DNA of 37,146 bases, from the NCBI GenBank assembly GCA_009774145.1, contig VSND01000046.1, forward strand, positions 1 to 37,146, in the 5' to 3' direction. Shown one piece after another: positions 32,021 to 37,146 of the stretch. The first letter of the stretch is position 1. Each line of letters begins with the position of its first letter. The notes under the pieces were generated by a model, which saw nothing but the letters and a program-made list of their open reading frames with translations, ran no database searches and had not been told where the DNA came from. The position numbers and the translations under genes were made by a program. Source of the DNA: Lachnospiraceae bacterium. Lineage in GTDB: Bacteria > Bacillota > Clostridia > Lachnospirales > Lachnospiraceae.

Positions 32021-32156
32021 GGTCCTTCTCCTCCGCCCGTTTCGCATTGTTAAACCGGTCCGTGGTTCCTACCAGATACCCTGTGATCCTCCGGATCCGG
32101 TCAAACCCCACATTCGCTCCTGCCTGTCCGTTTTCTGCTGTTACTTTTCCTGCCAT
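31998..32156 (-). CDS. Stand-alone glycyl-radical domain of class III ribonucleotide reductase, 52 aa
   Basis: A short protein whose C-terminal 33 residues are the NrdD glycyl-radical loop: RIRRITGYLVGTTDRFNN followed by AKRAEEKDRVKHSLS, with Gly26 in TGYL the expected radical site. ATG 32156 has AAGGAGG eight nt upstream and beats ATG 32180. It sits between nrdD and nrdG. The large NrdD stops before this motif, so the enzyme may be assembled from two chains. Alternatively the large chain carries its own radical Gly in VCGYTG, and this would be a repair 'spare part', by analogy with GrcA/YfiD for pyruvate formate-lyase. NRDD family membership is strong by eye; the role is inferred. Confidence 0.85.
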   Translation of the reverse strand: MAGKVTAENGQAGANVGFDRIRRITGYLVGTTDRFNNAKRAEEKDRVKHSLS

Positions 32157-32182
32157 CCCAAATTCCTCCTTGATCTGCATAT

Positions 32183-32264
32183 ATAAACGGCACTAAATTC
32201 TTGCCCTCACAGAGTCTTGTCCTATGTGCCGTTTATCATATTTTCCGGCAATATATAATTACAA
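32183..32264 (-). promoter_or_regulatory. Putative promoter and 11-bp inverted repeat before the small glycyl-radical gene
   Basis: In the 155-bp gap after nrdD, TTGTAA (32259-32264) and TATGAT (32235-32240) form an 18-bp-spaced promoter on the minus strand. ATAAACGGCAC (32183-32193) is an exact inverted repeat of GTGCCGTTTAT (32226-32236), which overlaps the -10 region. On read-through RNA it would enclose a 32-nt loop containing GGACAAGA and GGGCAAGA. It could be a processing hairpin, a small riboregulator or an operator. No known riboswitch class fits. Confidence 0.45.
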
Positions 32265-32335
32265 GATATATATTTTCATAAACTGCATTTTCATTTATGA
32301 TCGTTCTGTACAACATAATTTCCGTATTCGGTCTC

Positions 32336-34636
32336 TTAGTAGACCGGAACATCCGGATATTTTTTCCGGAGTTCGTTCAGTTTTTCAATGGAAACCGCTT
32401 CTCCTTCCCGTCTGCCGCAGCGGGGACACACTTCATCGATGACGCCGGTATATCCGCAAACCGGATCCCGGTCCACCGGATGGTTCACGGAACCGTACCC
32501 GATGCCGCTCTCCTTCATGCACCGGATGACTGCTTCGAACGCTTCCGGATTCTTCGCCGTATCCCCGTCCAGCTCCACATAGCTGATATGCCCGGCATTG
32601 GTCAGCGCATGAAAAGGCGCTTCAATCCGGATTTTCTCAAAGGCATGGATGGGATAGTACACCGGTACATGGAAAGAATTCGTGTAATATTCCCGGTCGG
32701 TCACACCCGGAATCTTTCCAAAGCGCTTCTGATCAATCCTTACAAATCTTCCGGAAAGCCCCTCCGCCGGAGTAGCCAGCAGGGTAAAATTAAGTCCGGT
32801 CTCCTCTGATTTCCGGTCCATATAATCCCGCATATGGGAGACAATCTCATATCCCAGCTTCCGGCTCTCTTCGCTCTCTCCATGGTGCTTTCCGGTAAGC
32901 GCTGTCAGAGTCTCCGCCAGACCGATAAAGCCTACGCTTAAGGTGCCGTTTTTCAGGATCTCTCCCACCTCATCATGGATACCCAGCGCATCGGAACCCA
33001 TCCAGATGCCCTGCCCCATCAGAAACGGATAATTCTTCACGGTCTTCTTCTGCTGGATCCCAAAGCGGTGCAGCAGCTGCCTGCAGCACAGTTCCAGATA
33101 CCTGTCCAGCTCCCTGTAAAACACCTCCAGATCCTTGTGGGCTTTGATCCCGAGACGCGGAAGATTCACGGATGTAAAACTCAGGTTTCCTCTCCCGCAG
33201 GTCACCTCCTGTCCCGGATCGTAGTGATTTCCCATAACTCTGGTCCGGCATCCCATATAGGCAATCTCCGTATTGTAATCGCCCTCTTTATAATACTGCA
33301 GGTTAAAAGGAGCATCGATAAAACTGAAATTGGGGAACAGCCGTTTTGCCGACACCTTGACAGCAAGCCGGAACAGATCGTAATTGGGATCCCCCGGATT
33401 ATAATTGACACCCTCTTTCACTTTGAAGATCTGCACCGGAAAGATCGCCGTCTCTCCATTGCCAAGGCCGGTATCCGTCACCTTAAGCAGGTTCCGGATT
33501 GCCATACGGGCCTCCGGCGACGTACACGTCCCATAATTGATGGAACTGAACGGCACCTGTGCGCCTGCCCTCGAATTCATTGTATTCAGGTTGTGAATCA
33601 ACGATTCCATCGCCTGATACGTGGCCATATCCGTCTCCTTCATGGCAATCTGTATCGAAGTCTTATGGCATCTCCTGATCTTCTGTTCCTCTGGCGTTTC
33701 CGCAAGCCACCCCGCTCCGCATTCGGTAAACCACTGTACAAACTGCTCTTCATAATCATCAATATTCGACATGTTGATCCGCTCCGGCATGGCGTCCTTC
33801 AGCGCCTGGCGAAATGCATCTCCAAGTACTTCCCCGCAGTCATACTCCAGCCAGAAATACCGTTGGACTGCGTCATAATATTCTTTCCGGAATGTACACG
33901 CCACACCTTCCGCCATGGCATAGTCAAAATTGGGAACCGACTGTCCGCCATGCATCTCATTCTGATTTGCCTGAATTGCAATACAGGCCAGCGACGCATA
34001 ACTGGCAATCGATCTGGGCTGGCGGATATAGCCATGCCCGGTGGAAAAGCCGTCCCGGAACAGCTTAAGCAGATCAATCTGACAGCACGTCTCCGTCAGC
34101 ATATAAAAATCCTTATCATGAATATGGATATCCCCATTGATATGCGCCGCCGCTATATCCTTGGGAAGGATATAGTTGTCCACAAAATAATTGGCGCCTT
34201 CCGAGCCGTATTTCAGCATGGTTCCCATGGAGGTATCGGCATCAATATTTGCATTTTCCCGCTTGATATCCGCTTCCGCCGCACTGGTAAAGGTAAGCTC
34301 CTGATAGATCTTCACCAGATCCGCTTCTGTCTTGCGGACTTTGGTATGCTCTGCACGGTACAGAATATAGGCCTTGGCAGTCTTTGCAAAACCGTTTTCG
34401 ATCAGCTTTTCCTCCACAAGATCCTGGATCTGTTCCACATCCGGCGTCTTTCCCTCCGGAATCGCCTCCACCACTGCTTCTACCAGCTTCTCAAACTGGT
34501 ACGGAGCGATCGCCTCCACTCTCGCTGCATCATTGGCTTTTCGGATGGCATCCCTGATCTTTTTTACATCAAATGGCACGGGCATCCCGTTCCGCTTTCT
34601 GATTACCTCCGGACATACAATAGCGTTCCCACTCAT
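32336..34636 (-). CDS. nrdD: Anaerobic (class III) ribonucleoside-triphosphate reductase, large chain
   Basis: It reduces ribonucleoside triphosphates to deoxy forms without oxygen. The 766-aa protein has an ATP-cone allosteric domain at ~7-95 (VIRKRNGMPVPFDVKKIRDA) and then the ten-stranded glycyl-radical barrel, with HIHDKDFYMLTETCCQIDLL, AGAQVPFSSINYGT, TLSVGFIGLAETLTAL and FHALTNAGHISYVEL. The C-terminal region has three Cys (727, 737, 740; VCGYTG and CPRC), a reduced form of the usual four-Cys zinc site. It ends at DVPVY without the canonical C-terminal radical loop, which is encoded separately at 31998-32156. GGAGGAG precedes ATG 34636. Transcription is under NrdR boxes. Confidence 0.95.
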   Translation of the reverse strand: MSGNAIVCPEVIRKRNGMPVPFDVKKIRDAIRKANDAARVEAIAPYQFEKLVEAVVEAIPEGKTPDVEQIQDLVEEKLIENGFAKTAKAYILYRAEHTKVRKTEADLVKIYQELTFTSAAEADIKRENANIDADTSMGTMLKYGSEGANYFVDNYILPKDIAAAHINGDIHIHDKDFYMLTETCCQIDLLKLFRDGFSTGHGYIRQPRSIASYASLACIAIQANQNEMHGGQSVPNFDYAMAEGVACTFRKEYYDAVQRYFWLEYDCGEVLGDAFRQALKDAMPERINMSNIDDYEEQFVQWFTECGAGWLAETPEEQKIRRCHKTSIQIAMKETDMATYQAMESLIHNLNTMNSRAGAQVPFSSINYGTCTSPEARMAIRNLLKVTDTGLGNGETAIFPVQIFKVKEGVNYNPGDPNYDLFRLAVKVSAKRLFPNFSFIDAPFNLQYYKEGDYNTEIAYMGCRTRVMGNHYDPGQEVTCGRGNLSFTSVNLPRLGIKAHKDLEVFYRELDRYLELCCRQLLHRFGIQQKKTVKNYPFLMGQGIWMGSDALGIHDEVGEILKNGTLSVGFIGLAETLTALTGKHHGESEESRKLGYEIVSHMRDYMDRKSEETGLNFTLLATPAEGLSGRFVRIDQKRFGKIPGVTDREYYTNSFHVPVYYPIHAFEKIRIEAPFHALTNAGHISYVELDGDTAKNPEAFEAVIRCMKESGIGYGSVNHPVDRDPVCGYTGVIDEVCPRCGRREGEAVSIEKLNELRKKYPDVPVY

Positions 34637-34722
34637 CCTTACTCCTCCACGAAAATTCCCTGCCTGCCTTTTTTTGCGTCTTTGCGCCCTTGGAAGCCCT
34701 TGCTTCCTGCGCCCGCAGGGGA

Positions 34723-34792
34723 TAACTATATCTGGTATTCCATATTTTTACTCTGCACTAAATATAGTATCACTAACGAAGCAAAGATGCAA
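34723..34792 (-). promoter_or_regulatory. nrdD promoter with two NrdR boxes
   Basis: A promoter TTGCAT (34787-34792, minus strand) with TACTAT (34764-34769), 17 bp apart, overlaps a 16-bp site at 34755-34770. That site, CACTAAATATAGTAT plus one base, matches the NrdR-box consensus ACACTATATATAGTGT at 13 of 16 positions. A second, weaker site at 34723-34738 matches 11 of 16. They are 32 bp apart, about three helical turns, the arrangement known for NrdR repression of ribonucleotide reductase genes. Confidence 0.85.
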
Positions 34793-34814
34793 GAACATTT
34801 TTCACATTCTGTCC

Positions 34815-35678
34815 CTACATGCTCTCTTCAAAGAAATCCTTATACCCTTCTCCATAGATCTCATTGGCGCTTGTAACGATCAGAAATGCAGACGCATCCT
34901 CCTGTTTCACCGTTTCTTCCACTCTGGGCGCCAGCTGTTTGCGCACGACGCAGAAGATCACATCCTTTTCCTCTCTCGTCCAGCCGCCCCTTCCTTTCAG
35001 ATAGGTCGCCCCAACCCCGATCTCCTCCATGAGTCTTCGGCCGACCCTGGCAGGATCCTTTGTCACAATATAGATCATTCTCGCCTCATCTTTGCCATAG
35101 AGAATATCATCCAGCGTCCTTCCGGTGATCATAACGGCGATCAAAGCATACAGTGCAATATTCAGATCTTTAAAAACAAATCCGGACGCCGCAACGATAA
35201 CCATATCGATACACTGAAATAAAAATCCGGTCTTCAGATGCCGGTATTTCCGGCGGATCATCTTCACAATGATATCCATCCCGCCGGTGGTGGCTTTTGC
35301 CCGGAAGATCAGTCCGATCCCGGTTGCAATCAACACGCCTCCGGCAAGCGCCGCCAGAAGAGGATCCGAAGTCACAGCTCCGTACGGCGACAGCAGATTT
35401 GTGAAAAAAGAAGTCATGACTATGGCATAAGCCGTGCGGGCCATAAACCGCCACCCGAATTTCCAGATCCCAAGCAGGATCAGCGGTATATTCAAAATCA
35501 GGTACAGCGTACCGGTCTCCATATGGGACAGACGGTTCAGAATCACCGCAATGCCGGTCACCCCTCCCGGAGCCAGATTATTCGGATCCAGAAACAGGCT
35601 GATGCCTGCGCCATAAATTCCCGATGCAATAAATATGACCAGACAGTCTCTTATGGTGTGAATCCATGTTTTTTTCAT
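34815..35678 (-). CDS. YitT family membrane protein
   Basis: Function not established for the family. The 287-aa protein has five or six N-terminal helices, with the typical start FIASGIYGAGISLFLDPNNL then APGGVTGIAVIL. TTGGMDIIVKMI marks the second repeat. A cytoplasmic DUF2179 domain follows from about residue 205 (ARMIYIVTKDPARVGRRLME). The start at 35678 has AAAGGGAG upstream. It sits 94 nt after miaB and is probably read from the same direction. The nrdD promoter lies just downstream, in the 178-bp gap. Confidence 0.93.
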   Translation of the reverse strand: MKKTWIHTIRDCLVIFIASGIYGAGISLFLDPNNLAPGGVTGIAVILNRLSHMETGTLYLILNIPLILLGIWKFGWRFMARTAYAIVMTSFFTNLLSPYGAVTSDPLLAALAGGVLIATGIGLIFRAKATTGGMDIIVKMIRRKYRHLKTGFLFQCIDMVIVAASGFVFKDLNIALYALIAVMITGRTLDDILYGKDEARMIYIVTKDPARVGRRLMEEIGVGATYLKGRGGWTREEKDVIFCVVRKQLAPRVEETVKQEDASAFLIVTSANEIYGEGYKDFFEESM

Positions 35679-35772
35679 TTCCGCTCCCTTTCTGCCCTGC
35701 CTTTTTATGTACCTCCGGTCCGCCGCCTGTCATCCGTCTTCCCAGTCCGTTTTCCGTTCCCGGATAACTGCC

Positions 35773-37146
35773 TCATCCGTTTTGCGCCTCTGTCAGAGTT
35801 CCCATATAATAAAATCCGCGGCATTCCTCCAGACGGACCGGCAGGATCTTTCCAATCATGGACGCATTTCCCGGAAAATGCACCACATGGTTGTTGCCGA
35901 GCCGTCCGGTCATATATCCTTCCATCTGCCGGTTCGGTTCCTCTACCAGCACCGCCTGTTCGGTTCCGGTAAAACGCTCTGCCATCTTACCGGAAATGTC
36001 CTGTACTTCCTTCAGCAGCCGGTCAAAGCGGTCCTTCACCACATCCTCCGGAATCTGATTCTCCATGGAGGCAGCCGGCGTACCGGTCCTTCTGCTGTAG
36101 ATAAAGGTAAAGGCGCTGTCATAACGGACCCTTCGGACCACATCCAGTGTCTCCTGAAAATCCTCCTCGGTCTCTCCCGGAAAGCCCACAATAATATCCG
36201 TCGTCAGCGCAATGTCCGGCATCGCTTTCCGGATCTTTTCTGCCAGTTCCACATACTGCTCCTTCGTATATCTCCGGTTCATGACCCTTAAAACCGCGCT
36301 GCTTCCGGACTGAAGGGGCAGATGCAGATGCCTGCAGATCTTCTTTGACTTTGCCATCACCTGGATCAGTTCGTCCGACAGATCCTTCGGATGAGAGGTC
36401 ATAAAACGAATCCTTTCAAGCCCTTCGATCTTCTCCACTTCCTGCAGAAGCTGTGCAAAGGTCATGGGACTTTGCAGGTTTTTCCCATAGGAATTCACAT
36501 TCTGCCCCAGAAGCATGATCTCCACCACGCCGTCCGCCACAAGCCCCTTAATCTCCCGGATGATATCCTGCGCCTCACGGCTCCGTTCCCGTCCTCTTAC
36601 GTAGGGCACGATACAGTAGCTGCAGAAATTATTGCAGCCAAACATGATGTTGACCCCCGATTTGAATGGATATTTCCGCTCTATGGGCAGGTCCTCCACA
36701 ATCTGGTCCGTGTCCGTCCAGAGATCAAGAACCATCCGGTCTGACGCAAGCGCTGTCCAGAGCAGCTCCGCAAACTTAAAGATATTGTGAGTTCCGAAGA
36801 CCAGGTCCACGAACCGGTAGCTCTTCTTCAGCTTTTCCACCACAGAAGGCTCCTGCATCATACAGCCGCACAGAGCGATCTTCATATCCGGATTTTTCTT
36901 CTTATAACCGTGCAGAATACCCAGATGCCCGTAGACCTTCAGATTCGCATTTTCCCGGACCGTACAGGTATTATAGATCACAAAATCCGCATCCTCGCTC
37001 TCTGTCTCCAGATACCCGACCGTACGCAGCACGCCCCGGAGCTTCTCTGAATCCCGTGCGTTCATCTGACACCCGAATGTTTGAGTAAACGCGAACGGGC
37101 GACGTCCGTTTTTCCGTTCAAACTCCCGAACCCATTCCCGGCATTT
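35773..37146 (-). CDS. miaB: tRNA-2-methylthio-N6-dimethylallyladenosine synthase, 5' end outside the window
   Basis: A radical-SAM methylthiotransferase that modifies A37 of tRNAs reading UNN codons. The reading frame is open to the right edge and encodes FTQTFGCQMNARDSEKLRG, so an apparent ATG at 37065 is internal. The upstream part carries the first Cys of the auxiliary cluster, with the others in NTCTVRENA and CGCMMQEP. The radical-SAM CxxxCxxC is FGCNNFCSYCIVPYVRGRER. A C-terminal TRAM domain spans the last ~65 residues (GTEQAVLVEE onward). A few tens of N-terminal codons are expected beyond 37146. Confidence 0.96.
   Translation of the reverse strand, partial: KCREWVREFERKNGRRPFAFTQTFGCQMNARDSEKLRGVLRTVGYLETESEDADFVIYNTCTVRENANLKVYGHLGILHGYKKKNPDMKIALCGCMMQEPSVVEKLKKSYRFVDLVFGTHNIFKFAELLWTALASDRMVLDLWTDTDQIVEDLPIERKYPFKSGVNIMFGCNNFCSYCIVPYVRGRERSREAQDIIREIKGLVADGVVEIMLLGQNVNSYGKNLQSPMTFAQLLQEVEKIEGLERIRFMTSHPKDLSDELIQVMAKSKKICRHLHLPLQSGSSAVLRVMNRRYTKEQYVELAEKIRKAMPDIALTTDIIVGFPGETEEDFQETLDVVRRVRYDSAFTFIYSRRTGTPAASMENQIPEDVVKDRFDRLLKEVQDISGKMAERFTGTEQAVLVEEPNRQMEGYMTGRLGNNHVVHFPGNASMIGKILPVRLEECRGFYYMGTLTEAQNG

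Noticed and set aside
32183..32236. Guanidine-III or other known riboswitch before the small glycyl-radical gene
   Set aside because: A GGACAAGA motif is shared, but the rest of the guanidine-III core is missing and the fold differs.
32975..34876. A 633-codon plus-strand open frame opposite nrdD
   Set aside because: Its translation is Arg/His/Leu-rich with no domain, it has no ribosome-binding site, and it mirrors the codon structure of nrdD on the other strand.
1..37146. CRISPR arrays, rRNA genes and complete insertion sequences
   Set aside because: No regularly spaced repeats, rRNA-like sequence or transposase gene was seen.

Overview
The window looks like chromosome of a gut-type Firmicute of class Clostridia, most likely a Lachnospiraceae relative. 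This rests on strong AGGAGG ribosome-binding sites, an ANTAR regulator beside glutamine synthetase, a class III (oxygen-sensitive) ribonucleotide reductase with NrdR boxes, a lysine riboswitch on an NhaC-type transporter, YitT, and the general protein style. I assign no genus.

Layout. Positions 1-10000, all on the minus strand, hold a glutamine/nitrogen operon read asnB-carA-carB-glnA-ANTAR regulator. It has a clean promoter, and a strong terminator-like hairpin stands at the very start of its leader. A separately promoted Na+-dependent NSS transporter follows. Positions 10000-16700 (minus) hold a MATE exporter, an OmpR-type response regulator and histidine kinase, and a MacB/FtsX-type ABC transporter. 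The ABC promoter carries direct and inverted TTACG repeats that are good candidates for the response-regulator site. Positions 16800-17030 (plus) hold tRNA-Val(CAC), tRNA-Ala(CGC) and a terminator.

Positions 17030-20110 are the accessory part. A decayed integrated element follows the tRNA genes: a ParB-like gene, a hicAB toxin-antitoxin pair with a regular three-site operator, a 42-codon ORF and the 3' third of a vapE-like gene. The vapE piece meets, head to head, the 3' half of a lysR gene at a 16-bp perfect palindrome. Positions 20270-21630 (plus) hold marR-tauE with a self-operator. Positions 21700-23650 (minus) hold a YtrA-type GntR regulator with an ABC-2 ATPase and permease.

Positions 23790-27300 (minus) hold a condensation-fold acyltransferase that appears to be leaderless, a zinc-ribbon membrane protein and a membrane-anchored GH3 beta-N-acetylhexosaminidase. 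The divergent alpha/beta-hydrolase gene (plus) has a 139-bp MITE-like palindrome in its 5' leader, with 23-bp terminal inverted repeats and an exact 5-bp target duplication. Positions 28500-30450 hold a lysine riboswitch plus terminator and an NhaC-family transporter.

Positions 30449-34800 (minus) hold the anaerobic ribonucleotide reductase locus: nrdD (with ATP cone), a separate 52-residue glycyl-radical-domain protein, nrdG, then an ROK kinase. Two NrdR boxes 32 bp apart overlap the nrdD promoter. Positions 34815-37146 hold yitT and a miaB gene that runs off the right edge.

The best candidates for something unusual are the split NrdD with a free-standing glycyl-radical mini-protein, the 5'-terminal attenuator on the nitrogen operon that also encodes a pseudo-receiver ANTAR protein, and the MITE in the hydrolase leader opposite a leaderless acyltransferase gene. 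Many RNA and promoter calls were made by eye and are marked with matching confidence.
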